A DNA stretch of 64,000 nt from Lentilactobacillus diolivorans DSM 14421. Its GTDB lineage: Bacteria; Bacillota; Bacilli; Lactobacillales; Lactobacillaceae. Positions within the stretch are counted from its first letter, which is position 1; every line of letters starts with the position of its first letter. The notes under the pieces were generated by a model that made no database searches, was not told the DNA's origin, and worked only from the letters and a program-made list of their open reading frames with translations. The stretch covers positions 91,985 through 155,984 of the forward strand of contig NZ_AZEY01000098.1 of NCBI RefSeq assembly GCF_001434255.1, in the 5' to 3' direction. Both the position numbers and the translations under genes were made by a program. This document shows positions 8,421-16,756 of the stretch, piece after piece.

Positions 8421-10124
8421 TTATTTAAGATAGTTCCGTTTTCGTTCAAATAAGAGACTGGCAAGTGCTGCAATAACAGCAAATGGAAGTGCCGTTTTAT
8501 ACAGTTTCATAAAGGCGTTTGTCATGTTTTGCTTAGTGTTGGACTTGATTACTTTTGCAATTGCGCTAATTTGAAGATTTTGTTTTGCGACCGTCTTTTT
8601 GACAAGTTTTGCAATTTTGGTGTGAATCAAGGCTTTTTGTTTTTTTGGCATCATTTTAGCATTTGGAATTTTGGCAATGGCTTGTTGATAATTGGATTGA
8701 ATGAGTTGGCTGGTCTTTTTAGGCGTGATGCCCTGAGCACTATTTGAATCAGTTGTCTTACCATTGTCTGAGATGGCTTTTTTGACGTTAGCTGCGACAT
8801 CGGTTTTTGCTTTGGTAGATAGCTGAGTGGTCTCAATTTGGGTGTTGGCTTGAGTGATGGACTGACTTCTTGCAGTAGCCAAGTTCGCGGTTAGAGCAGA
8901 AACAAAGATGGCGACTGCAAGTAACGTGCCAACTTGGCGAAACACGCCAAGGACGCTTTGGGAGGCGGAAAGGAGTTTTCCAGTAAAATTTGAAGCGCCC
9001 AAAACAACGAGGGGACCGGCGATAATGCCAAAACCACCACCAATTAACACTAGACTAATTATTGTTTGACCATAGTTTGCCGGATTGATAACTGAAAGGA
9101 CAATGTAGCCGATGATTATTTGAAGAAAGCCTACCGAAACTAGTAACCGAGGCCCAATTTTATCGTTTAATAAACCGCCAATTGGTGAAAAAATAAAAAT
9201 CATGAGTGATGTTGGCGTAATCATAAAGGCAGCAATAAGCTCTGATTTATTAAGAATATTCGTGAAAAAAGTGGGCATGATGACCAAGACCGCGACTAAG
9301 AAAATTTCTGTTAAAACGGTGACAAGAGAAGCGCCGGTGAATTGACGGCTTTTGAATAGCGTTAATGGGACCATCGGATCTTTGGTAAAATGTTCAGCGA
9401 CAATAAAACCAATCAGAGAAATAACAGCCGCTATAAATAATCCAACGATAATATGGCTGGACCATCCCCAGTCATTGCCTTTAACTAAGGCCAAAGTTAA
9501 GCTGAATAATGTGCCCATTGAAAATAACATGCCCCAGAGATCGATCTTGGCCTTAAATTGGTGTTCGTTTTTTAACGGTAGTAGGACAACACATAGAATT
9601 AGAACGATTAAAATGAGTGGCAGGTTGATCAGGAAGACGTAGCGCCAACCCAGATATTGAGTGACAACACCACCAATGGTCGGGCCAAAGGCTGAGGCGA
9701 ATCCTTGGGTTACACCCAGTGCGGCTAGAATGCCTGTTCGATGTTTCACGTCGGCTGTTGAAATACCGATAGTCATGCTTGCGGGAAAGATAATTGCAGC
9801 GCCCAGACTTTGGATACCTCGACCGGTGATTAAGAATCCGGCACGATTAGCTGATCCGGATAGTAGAGATCCCAGTGCGAAAAGAATTAAACCAAATACG
9901 TACATCTTATTTCGTCCCACAATGTCGGCAATTCGACCAAATGGAATAGTAAAAACCGCAAATGTGATTGTGTAGATATTTAAAGCCCATGATAAGTTCC
10001 CCAAGTTTACCTTGAGGTCGCTCTGAATGGCTGGCAACGCAATATTCATAACAGTTGTATCCAGCATACATAAGAAGATACCGATCATCATGGAAAAGAT
10101 AATGAGTTTTTGTTTTTTGTGCAT
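8421..10124 (-). CDS. DHA2-family (EmrB/QacA) multidrug MFS exporter with large external loop
   Basis: The start is the ATG at 10124 (MHKKQKLIIF), with AGGGAGA upstream, rather than the longer frame. The 567-residue protein has about 14 membrane segments. Motif LDTTVMNIALPAI (near residues 20-32) is the DHA2 D1 motif, and GRIADIVGRNKMYV is the MFS loop 2-3 motif. Between the last two segments lies an unusually long, Lys/Thr/Gln-rich extracytoplasmic stretch of about 110-130 residues (near 405-535). It diverges from a TetR gene 140 bases away, a layout typical of a drug-responsive repressor controlling its exporter. The substrate is unknown. Confidence 0.92.
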   Translation of the reverse strand: MHKKQKLIIFSMMIGIFLCMLDTTVMNIALPAIQSDLKVNLGNLSWALNIYTITFAVFTIPFGRIADIVGRNKMYVFGLILFALGSLLSGSANRAGFLITGRGIQSLGAAIIFPASMTIGISTADVKHRTGILAALGVTQGFASAFGPTIGGVVTQYLGWRYVFLINLPLILIVLILCVVLLPLKNEHQFKAKIDLWGMLFSMGTLFSLTLALVKGNDWGWSSHIIVGLFIAAVISLIGFIVAEHFTKDPMVPLTLFKSRQFTGASLVTVLTEIFLVAVLVIMPTFFTNILNKSELIAAFMITPTSLMIFIFSPIGGLLNDKIGPRLLVSVGFLQIIIGYIVLSVINPANYGQTIISLVLIGGGFGIIAGPLVVLGASNFTGKLLSASQSVLGVFRQVGTLLAVAIFVSALTANLATARSQSITQANTQIETTQLSTKAKTDVAANVKKAISDNGKTTDSNSAQGITPKKTSQLIQSNYQQAIAKIPNAKMMPKKQKALIHTKIAKLVKKTVAKQNLQISAIAKVIKSNTKQNMTNAFMKLYKTALPFAVIAALASLLFERKRNYLK

Positions 10125-10199
10125 AAGATTTTCTCCCTGTAAAGTAAGTATGGTTAAGCGGAGAATGACGTTATCTGTCTTTGACCCTCGCTTGCTTTC

Positions 10200-10218
10200 A
10201 TACATTAACATGCTGTAT
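10200..10218. promoter_or_regulatory. Candidate TetR operator
   Basis: ATACA and TGTAT are inverted around nine bases in the 140-bp gap between the divergent exporter and TetR genes. The position fits a shared operator, but the assignment is by location and symmetry only. Confidence 0.35.
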
Positions 10219-10264
10219 CCTTATCAGAAATAAATAGGTTACAAAAGGGAGGGAATTGTAAACC

Positions 10265-10774
10265 ATGTCTCCACACGAAGTTAAAGAACAAAAACTAACA
10301 GCGACATTTAAGGCATTAATAAAGTTACTAAAATCAAAGCGGTTTGAGGATATTTCAATCACGGAGTTGACTCGAACGGCCGGTGTATCGCGGACTTATT
10401 ACTATCGTAATTTTAAAACATTGGATGATGTGATATCAGCTTATGAAATGCTGAGGATTATTCAGTATCTTCGGCAGTTACCAAATAATCCCGTAAAATT
10501 AACTTTCGAGACGATGATGACCCACTATTTTCAATTAGTTGCCGATGATGCGGATGATCAGCTTACTTTAATTGCTGCTGGTAAGGAACAAGTGATTATT
10601 AAGGCGTTTAATACGTCTTATCATTATTTGCAAAAAGATAATGTTGAGCAAATTGATGAATATGACTATGATTTCCTATCCGGAGCGGTTGTTAATGTTT
10701 CAATTCACTGGTTGAAAAATGGCATGGTTGAATCGGCCGAACTAATGGGGAAAAAGATTCGGCAGTTCCTGTAG
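10265..10774 (+). CDS. TetR/AcrR-family transcriptional regulator
   Basis: A 169-residue protein starting at ATG 10265 after GGGAGGG. The helix-turn-helix is residues 28-62 (FEDISITELTRTAGVSRTYYYRNF), the classic TetR N-terminal DNA-binding pattern with a Tyr-rich recognition helix. The C-terminal helices are ligand-binding and not conserved enough to name a ligand. It is divergent from the DHA2 exporter and probably represses it and itself. Confidence 0.9.
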   Translation: MSPHEVKEQKLTATFKALIKLLKSKRFEDISITELTRTAGVSRTYYYRNFKTLDDVISAYEMLRIIQYLRQLPNNPVKLTFETMMTHYFQLVADDADDQLTLIAAGKEQVIIKAFNTSYHYLQKDNVEQIDEYDYDFLSGAVVNVSIHWLKNGMVESAELMGKKIRQFL

Positions 10775-10937
10775 TTGCTAATTCTCTTATTAAAAATAGA
10801 AGAGTTAGCCGTTACTTATCAGCTGTCGTTGACCTGATTTTTGAGTATAATAAATTGTGCTAAACGTTTTCGGCTTATTTAGAGTGACCATTAGCCATTG
10901 TTTTGACAGATCAACCGAGGGGAGTTTGATTATTACC

Positions 10938-11387
10938 ATGACCTTTTACACCTATAATTATTTGCACGCGACTCAGCACACTTGGCAGTACGCGCGGGTA
11001 ATTGTGATCAGTATTTTAGTCGTTATCTTTATTCTATTCATGCTTCATTATCTACGAAACAAAATGGATATTAAATATAAAGACCTAAGTGTGATTATCG
11101 CAACGTTGCTTTTATTAATTTTGGGGATGCAGTATGACGATTACAGCAACATCAAGTCATCGTCGCAGCAGACCGGCCAGATGACAACTTTAGTTAAGGA
11201 AGTTGCCAAACGGTTGGATGTCCAGACAGATGAAGTAAGCGTGAATGCCACGTCTCAAAATCAAAACTTGTTGGTAAAGACGCCAAAGGGGTACTATCGA
11301 GTTGATTTTAATACTGATGGCAGCCAGTTTGTTCTTGAAAAGGTGGATTTACACCAGGCAAATAATATTCAAGTGGAGGATAAATAA
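10938..11387 (+). CDS. DUF3290 family membrane protein
   Basis: The start is taken at the ATG at 10938 (MTFYTYNYLHATQHTW), 13 bases after GGGGAG; an in-frame TTG at 10926 is too close to that site. The 149-residue protein has two membrane segments (about 20-42 and 50-70) and then a soluble C-terminal domain (about 75-149). I recognise the DUF3290 pattern, which in lactobacilli is typically paired with a DUF421 protein, as here with a 1-base overlap. A TATAAT box lies near 10847. The biochemical role is unknown. Confidence 0.85.
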   Translation: MTFYTYNYLHATQHTWQYARVIVISILVVIFILFMLHYLRNKMDIKYKDLSVIIATLLLLILGMQYDDYSNIKSSSQQTGQMTTLVKEVAKRLDVQTDEVSVNATSQNQNLLVKTPKGYYRVDFNTDGSQFVLEKVDLHQANNIQVEDK

Positions 11388-12019
11388 TGTTTACATATTC
11401 AGATGTCACAATGAAGTTAATTGTTGGATTTGCATTTATCACCGTCCTGATTAACTTGACCGGAAAGGGAAATCTCGCGCCAACTTCGGCAATGGACCAG
11501 CTGCAAAACTATGTCCTTGGTGGCATTATCGGTGGTGTGCTCTATAACCCGGCAATTACAATGGCCCAATTTGTGGTTGTTTTGCTGCTTTGGTCATTGT
11601 TGATTTTGGTGACTCGCTATTTAAAAACTCATATTCACTGGTTTGGCAAGTTTGTTGAAGGTGAGCCGATTACAATTGTTCGAAACGGCGAACTGTTGGT
11701 TGAAAATTGTTTAAGAGCTAATTTATCAGCCAAGGATGTTGATTTTAAATTGCGAACGGCTGGTGTTTATGACTTTTCAGAGGTTAAACGGGCAATTGTG
11801 GAACAAAACGGTTCGCTAACAGTTTTGCGTCATGGTGACGGTAGTATTCGCTACCCGGTCATTGTCGACGGTCAGATTGATCCCGATGTCCTTGATATTA
11901 TGGAAAAAGACGAAGACTGGTTGATGAGGATGTTGAAGCAACAGGGAATCGATAATGTTAAGGATGTCTATATGGCAACTTACCGGGATAATAAGATGAC
12001 AATTGTGAGTTATAAATAA
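11387..12019 (+). CDS. DUF421 (YetF-like) membrane protein
   Basis: A 210-residue protein whose ATG overlaps the stop of DUF3290 (TAATG), so translation is coupled. Three membrane segments lie at residues 5-28, 40-58 and 62-82, followed by a cytosolic alpha/beta domain (EGEPITIVRNGELLVENCLR, then FSEVKRAIVEQNGSLTV). This matches the DUF421/YetF family, known in spore-formers and lactobacilli but without a settled function. No clear terminator was seen after it. Confidence 0.9.
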   Translation: MFTYSDVTMKLIVGFAFITVLINLTGKGNLAPTSAMDQLQNYVLGGIIGGVLYNPAITMAQFVVVLLLWSLLILVTRYLKTHIHWFGKFVEGEPITIVRNGELLVENCLRANLSAKDVDFKLRTAGVYDFSEVKRAIVEQNGSLTVLRHGDGSIRYPVIVDGQIDPDVLDIMEKDEDWLMRMLKQQGIDNVKDVYMATYRDNKMTIVSYK

Positions 12020-12499
12020 AGATTCGTTTGGATAAGCATTGCCAATTAAGCCATTTTAAGCGGTCATCAACAATAGATAAAAAATCAGACCCTCAATTTA
12101 GAATCCTGAAGTTTACTAAGCTGACTTTCCGTTACATTTCTTCAAAGTTCCACATGAAACATTGCTTGAATCAGTTATTTTTCAATGGATTAGCTTATTT
12201 TTCCAAACTAACAGGCTGATCCCTTTTTGCTTGACCGGCTTGTTATAAAATCTAACACTACGAAAATTTGAAGTTGAAGTGAGACCTAAGAAAAACTGTA
12301 TGAATAAACAATGAAAGCGATAGAAATGATTGAGTATTGACGTGAAGATGTCATAAACGTATTTTTATGCAAATTTTCTTGGTTGAACACATTGACTTCT
12401 CATCATTTTGTTATATGATTAAGTTTAACTTTTAGCAAGATCGTTGGAAGTCAATTCGGTGTTGATTTATCAACAAACTAAACTCTCGGAGGTAGTAAA
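12020..12499. other. 480-bp gap with a promoter and little else
   Basis: No credible gene is present; a 63-codon frame at 12028 lacks a ribosome site and coding character. A cre-like box TGAAAGCGATAGAA lies at 12312-12325 (about 12 of 14 consensus positions), upstream of the promoter at 12392. Confidence 0.5.
12392..12419 (+). promoter_or_regulatory. Sigma-A-type promoter of the aminotransferase gene
   Basis: TTGACT at 12392 and TATGAT at 12414, spacer 16 bases. The start codon is about 80 bases downstream, leaving an untranslated leader. Confidence 0.65.
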
Positions 12500-13672
12500 A
12501 TGGAATTAGATGAAATTAATCCAAACGTGTTAAATGTCAAACCATCTGCCATGCGAAAATTTGATCATGATATTAGTTCAGATCCTCAAATCGTTAAGTT
12601 AACGCTGGGCGAACCAAACTTTAATGTTCCAGAGCATATTAAAAAAGCAGCTCATGAGGCCATTGATAAAAACGAATCTCATTATGCGTACTATTGGGGT
12701 GTTGAAGAGCTTCGCGAAGCAGCATCTAATTACTACCGAGATAAATTTGGCTACCATTACACGAAGGATCAAATTGTGGTTACGGTTGGCGCAACTGAAG
12801 CTTTATCGTCAACGGTTAAGACTTTGTTTAAACCTGGCGATGCTGTTATTTTACCAACGCCGGCTTACCCACTCTATAACGCGCTATTAACATTAAACGA
12901 TTTAAAGACGATCTTAATTGATACGAGTGATTCTGGATTTGTATTAACCCCGGAAAAAGTGCAACAGGCGATTTCTGATTATCCCGATTACAATATTAAA
13001 GGGTTGATTTTGACTGATCCCAACAATCCAACCGGTGTGGCTTACACGCAAGAGCAGATTGAAAATTTGGCACCTGTCTTAAAAGACAATGGTATCTGGG
13101 TGATTAGTGATGAAATTTATGGTGAACTGACTTATGGTCAAGCACACTATTCGATTTCGAAGCTATTGCCGGATCAAACCATTGTGATTAATGGTTTATC
13201 CAAGTCACACGCAATGACCGGCTGGCGGATTGGTTTTGTTTTTGGCCCAACTGGGTTTATTGATCAAATTGCCAAGGTGCACCAATTTACGGTCACGACA
13301 CCAACTTCAATTGTTCAATATGCATCGATTGAGGCACTGACAAATGGTCAAAACGATGCGGCAGCGATGAGAAAAGAATATCTGAAGCGGCGGGACTTTG
13401 TCGCAAAAGAGATGAAAGAAGCCGGTTTTGATGTTGTCCATCCCGGTGGGGCATTCTACGTCTTTGCCAAGATTCCGGCTGGATTGCATATGGATAGTTG
13501 GGATTTTGTGAAGACATTAGCCAAGGAATATCATATCGGCTTAATGCCTGGGGATGCTTTTGGCGATAACGCGTATATCCGAATTAGTTATGCTGCTAGT
13601 GATGAAGCATTAAGTACCGCAATGAAAGCCATTAAACAGATGGTAAAAGATAAGACAAAGGAAAAAGTATAG
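12500..13672 (+). CDS. PLP-dependent class I/II aminotransferase
   Basis: A 390-residue fold-type I aminotransferase, starting after CGGAGG. LTDPNNPTG (about 171-179) binds the substrate/cofactor, ISDEIYGEL (about 202-210) supplies the Asp that pairs with the pyridine nitrogen, and SKSHAMTGWRIG carries the Schiff-base Lys near 235. Length is normal for the PatA/AraT-like group that transaminates aromatic, branched or other neutral amino acids with 2-oxoglutarate. It could feed 2-oxo acids to the reductases at 33.5 and 39.5 kb. The specific substrate cannot be read from sequence. Confidence 0.93.
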   Translation: MELDEINPNVLNVKPSAMRKFDHDISSDPQIVKLTLGEPNFNVPEHIKKAAHEAIDKNESHYAYYWGVEELREAASNYYRDKFGYHYTKDQIVVTVGATEALSSTVKTLFKPGDAVILPTPAYPLYNALLTLNDLKTILIDTSDSGFVLTPEKVQQAISDYPDYNIKGLILTDPNNPTGVAYTQEQIENLAPVLKDNGIWVISDEIYGELTYGQAHYSISKLLPDQTIVINGLSKSHAMTGWRIGFVFGPTGFIDQIAKVHQFTVTTPTSIVQYASIEALTNGQNDAAAMRKEYLKRRDFVAKEMKEAGFDVVHPGGAFYVFAKIPAGLHMDSWDFVKTLAKEYHIGLMPGDAFGDNAYIRISYAASDEALSTAMKAIKQMVKDKTKEKV

Positions 13673-13705
13673 GATTCCAGTCATTATAAAATCAACTTAC
13701 CTTTA

Positions 13706-13766
13706 GAAAAAAAGACCGTTGCAGTTGATGTCAGTTTGTGACACTCACTGCAACGGTCTTTTAAAA
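13706..13766 (+). terminator. Terminator after the aminotransferase gene
   Basis: AAAAGACCGTTGCAGT pairs with ACTGCAACGGTCTTTT across a 20-base loop region, with T residues following the stem. Confidence 0.85.
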
Positions 13767-13809
13767 TATTAAAAATTAATGGTGGACGGGTACATGGGAC
13801 TGTTGATAA

Positions 13810-14013
13810 GGTACATGTGATGAAACAGGCCTTAGAGATACGTTAATTGGAAAAATGTATTGGGATGGAACCGATTTTGATCAAACCCCTATTCTCAATA
13901 ATGATTGGACACAGTCGTTAACAGAAATTGAGAATTTGCAAATCTTCGGTGATGAATTGTATATTACGGTGACTCAGCATCAAAGCCCAACGAAAGTTAC
14001 GTATATCGAGTAG
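13810..14013 (+). pseudogene. Fragment resembling the C-terminus of helveticin-J-type class III bacteriocin
   Basis: A 67-codon open stretch ends at TAG 14011 and is bounded upstream by stop codons, with no ribosome site or natural start. Its end, TEIENLQIFGDELYITVTQH, resembles the last strand of helveticin J as I remember it (EVESIQIIGEN, then YLTVAYH). The N-terminal roughly 250 residues expected for such a protein are absent. It is read as a gene relic, and the family link is inference. Confidence 0.4.
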
Positions 14014-14051
14014 ACAAATCTGATTTTTAACTATTACTTTTAGCTTTTAAT

Positions 14052-14100
14052 CCAAAGAAGCCAGAAATGGACTGTTTATCCATTCCTGGCTTCTTTGTTT
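14052..14100. terminator. Hairpin terminator
   Basis: CAAAGAAGCCAGAAATGG pairs with CCATTCCTGGCTTCTTTG and is followed by TTTTG. It follows the bacteriocin-like relic and could also serve the secreted-protein gene on the opposite strand. Confidence 0.75.
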
Positions 14101-14177
14101 TGTAATAAAAAAGAATTTCTAAATCGATTTTGTCACAAATAAATACATTTAAATCAAGATAAAACTAATAATGGCGA

Positions 14178-14936
14178 TTAGTTCTTTGGTGGCATTAATA
14201 TTAATGCACCAGATCCGTAATAGCTGCTTGAGTATGGATAAGCATAGATCCCCATTCGCCAATTTTGTAGATCATTAATTGACTTTCCCAGTTTGGTTTG
14301 CAAAGCATTTGTGATTGCGGTTTTTACGTAAGGGCCATAGTTTTGTGGGCTTTGAAGGAGAGGATTGACTGATTGATCATCAAAGATAACCAGTTTGTGT
14401 TGTGGCCCTAATACACGGTCTAGCATGTTAGAATATTCGTCGAAATCATCGCCCGTTATATTCTCACCATAGGCGTTGGCTAGTGATTGAAGCTGTTGAT
14501 CGGATTCTAATCCAGGGAGTTGATTAATAAGTTGTTGCTCTAATTCAGCGGAATTATTTAGGCTGCGAGCAGGGTTCCATCCCTTGGTTAAGTAGCCTCG
14601 ATAAATATAGCCGTTAACATTACCGATACTAGATACACGATAGAATATTTTACGTTTTGTGCCTTGTCTTAGTTCAACACTCTTTTCAAGCCAAAAACTA
14701 GTTCGAGGGTAATTTTTTAAATTATGAAGTCGCTTGGTATGATGCAGGTTCCACATGTATACATTACCCTTTTTATTGACATAATATGGCGTGGATAAAG
14801 CTGATCGTGAATGAGTGTAATCCCTGGTTTTAATCACCTGCCAGGCAGCCGCATCAGCAGGTTGTTGGTTGGCGATAAATCCTAAGCAACTTGTTAAACC
14901 ACCTAATGTTAAAGCGATTAAGAATGTTTTTTTCAT
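14178..14936 (-). CDS. Secreted protein with SH3-like wall-binding module, unknown function
   Basis: A 252-residue protein. The ATG at 14936 gives a classic signal peptide (MKKTFLIALTLGG, then QQPADA|AAW with an AxA-type site near 30). Residues 35-125 form a module ending VNGYIYRGYLTKGW, similar to the tail of the GH25 enzyme at 50219 (GGWIWRGYL) and the S-layer-type protein at 16757 (RGWIYGG). This suggests a shared wall-binding domain. Residues 125-252 are Gln/Leu/Asn-rich with no catalytic motif I recognise. It is transcribed alone. Confidence 0.8.
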   Translation of the reverse strand: MKKTFLIALTLGGLTSCLGFIANQQPADAAAWQVIKTRDYTHSRSALSTPYYVNKKGNVYMWNLHHTKRLHNLKNYPRTSFWLEKSVELRQGTKRKIFYRVSSIGNVNGYIYRGYLTKGWNPARSLNNSAELEQQLINQLPGLESDQQLQSLANAYGENITGDDFDEYSNMLDRVLGPQHKLVIFDDQSVNPLLQSPQNYGPYVKTAITNALQTKLGKSINDLQNWRMGIYAYPYSSSYYGSGALILMPPKN

Positions 14937-15004
14937 TTCTATCATCTCAGCTTTCAAATCCATTATATCGCTAATTAAGGTGGTTATTCATTTTGGTTAG
15001 CAAA

Positions 15005-15040
15005 AACCGTTTCCCAGTTAAACGAGAAACGGTTTGGGAT
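15005..15040 (-). terminator. Hairpin, probable terminator of the antitoxin transcript
   Basis: AACCGTTTC and GAAACGGTT are inverted around 12 bases. Read on the minus strand, the stem runs into TTTTTG. It lies between the antitoxin/toxin relic and the secreted-protein gene. Confidence 0.6.
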
Positions 15041-15157
15041 TTGATATTAACGATGGCGATTATTTATCTTATTTTAGACGATGATAATTGTGAGAACGTG
15101 TTTAAGGCTACGTATATCAATTCTAGTCAAGTTCTCAATCGCCTCTAAGCTTGCCGA

Positions 15158-15255
15158 TCATTCGTTATAATTACTTAGAACCAAAGTTGGTCGTCTTTTG
15201 CACCATTTTCTTGGACAAAGGCAACATACAAGGTATCGAACGGCTTAGTAATCAT
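15158..15255 (-). pseudogene. Broken PemK/MazF-like toxin gene
   Basis: ATG at 15255 overlaps the antitoxin end by 11 bases, the usual toxin position. The frame reads MITKPFDTLYVAFVQENGA and then goes wrong. In the next frame the text continues KRRPTLVLSNYNE and stops at 15158. KRRPxLVL is a hallmark of PemK/MazF toxins. One A missing from a run (AAAA where AAAAA would be needed) explains the frameshift. Only about 30 of the usual 100-plus residues remain, so no active toxin is expected. Confidence 0.65.
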
Positions 15256-15544
15256 GTCTTGGATCGTTAAACCAATCTTCTATTTTTTGGGGGGTATCTA
15301 AACGTTCTACAGGAGTATTTTTTGAAAGCTGCTGGATTTCATAGGCATCTTTATCATCTTGATTCGGTGTTAAGTCAAATGGAATTCCGCCGGTGCTAAT
15401 GACCTTTCGATAAAAGGCGTTGATCGCTGCGGTGGGAGTTAAACCGACCTTATTAAAGATATCTTCTGCTTGATTGGCAACGGTTTGATTAATACGAATT
15501 TGAATGAGCTGATTGGGTTCTTGTTTTTGGGGCTTAGGGTCCAT
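15245..15544 (-). CDS. RelB/DinJ-family antitoxin
   Basis: A 99-residue protein; the ATG at 15544 is preferred because AAGGA lies 8-9 bases upstream, whereas the codon at 15562 has none. Residues 12-55 (LIQIRINQTVANQAEDIFNKVGLTPTAAINAFYRK) form the ribbon-helix-helix DNA-binding fold. The acidic C-terminal half is the toxin-binding tail. The downstream toxin is a relic, so this is an orphan antitoxin that may still autoregulate or neutralise other toxins (inference). Confidence 0.85.
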   Translation of the reverse strand: MDPKPQKQEPNQLIQIRINQTVANQAEDIFNKVGLTPTAAINAFYRKVISTGGIPFDLTPNQDDKDAYEIQQLSKNTPVERLDTPQKIEDWFNDPRHDY

Positions 15545-15689
15545 TACGAATATTCCTTTCATCTTTTATTTCCAAGACTATGATGTGTTATTGGTAACAA
15601 AATATGTTGCTGGTTTCCTGCCGATATGGAACCAGTTAAGCTGTTTAGAAAACAGTTTGCTCACTGATGATCATACAATACGTAAAGGA

Positions 15690-15965
15690 CTAAATGACCA
15701 TCACCAAAAGTAATATTAGAAAACAGATTTCAATAAAAGCCACAGAAAGGATACCACCGTCGTCATAAAATTTGCTGAAGACAATGCCACTTATTGTTTT
15801 GAAAATGCTGTATAGGAAGATGATGATATAAAGCCCAAGAATCACTCTACTGATCCCTTCGTTGACATCAAAAGCTGAAAGAATGCTAAATGACAAGATA
15901 CAAAAGAAGTCCAGCAGTCCCCAAAGATAGATATTTTTGGAAGTTGGACGACTGATTTTATTCAT
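15690..15965 (-). CDS. Small membrane protein of unknown function (91 aa)
   Basis: ATG at 15965 (MNKISRPTSKNIYLWG) follows GGAGGAGATCAC, a strong ribosome site. Three hydrophobic segments lie at about residues 14-34, 42-64 and 70-91. No family is recognised. It sits upstream of the antitoxin on the same strand with a 145-base gap, so co-transcription is possible but not shown. Confidence 0.7.
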   Translation of the reverse strand: MNKISRPTSKNIYLWGLLDFFCILSFSILSAFDVNEGISRVILGLYIIIFLYSIFKTISGIVFSKFYDDGGILSVAFIEICFLILLLVMVI

Positions 15966-16265
15966 AGTGATCTCCTCCAAACTATTCGGTTACTTTTTCT
16001 TCAGAATATACCCATTGTGAAATATGTTCAAATAAATAGGTCTATAAATTGTCTATCTATTTGAAGAGGGGTTCTGAGCAATTAACGTTATTGGTCCGTC
16101 GAAAGTTATTGATTAACTTTGTCACAATTTAAAGATTTGATAACCTTTTTGCTGAACTTGAATTAGAACCTGATCTATCCTGTAAAAGTTGTTAGACTGT
16201 GATTAACGATTGAGAATATTTTGAGATTACAATTGAAGGATAAACAGAAGAGGGGGTTAATAGTC

Positions 16266-16640
16266 GTGCTTAAAAACGGCGAACATAAAAAGTTGAAACT
16301 TACATTAATAACATTATTTGTTATTGCGGCTGGTGTCGTCTTTTTGTTTTTTTACATGGGCTTTAACGTGAAATATGATTTACGTTGTCAAGTTAACTCA
16401 TACTTGGCAACCCCTACAAAAAGGAATCACAGAATTCTAAAGAAGATATCCGCTAATTGAAGCACCTTTATTTTCTTAAAAAACGCTCCCGGTAACAAAG
16501 TTAGCAGCCTTTCAGATGCGAAGGGTGGCGATTTCAACGATGAATACTTTGCCTGTTCAATTAACGATAAACAAACAGATTTAGTGATGACCAAGAAAAA
16601 TGGATACTGGCATGTGACATCAATTCAAGTATCCAGGTAA
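16266..16640 (+). pseudogene. Membrane-anchored small protein interrupted by an in-frame TGA
   Basis: GTG at 16266 follows AGAGGGGG and begins a basic N-terminus and one membrane segment (LTLITLFVIAAGVVFLFFYMG). The frame stops at TGA 16458 after KKISAN but continues in the same frame for another 60 codons (NAPGNKVSSLSDAKGG, then KKNGYWHVTSIQVSR) to TAA 16638. The downstream part has coding character like a small lipoprotein or DUF-type C-terminal domain. A single nonsense change is the simplest reading. Confidence 0.6.
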
Positions 16641-16669
16641 CAAAAGTTGGAAAGTGATGAAATCAAATC

Positions 16670-16722
16670 AAAATTAGATCCGGCCAAAAACTGATTAAAC
16701 AGTCTTAACCGGATCTAATTTT
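16670..16722. terminator. Bidirectional hairpin terminator
   Basis: AAAATTAGATCCGG pairs with CCGGATCTAATTTT; both strands end the stem in T-rich sequence. It lies between the interrupted plus-strand gene and the converging S-layer-type gene. Confidence 0.75.
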
Positions 16723-16756
16723 AGATTATTTTTTTACGTATGTTCTATAACAGAAA

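Noticed and set aside
8529..8747. Plus-strand frames within the DHA2 exporter gene
   Set aside because: Antisense shadows of a well-conserved membrane protein with no ribosome sites.
12028..12219. 63-codon frame after the DUF421 gene
   Set aside because: No ribosome site, no recognisable fold, and codon usage like non-coding AT-rich DNA.
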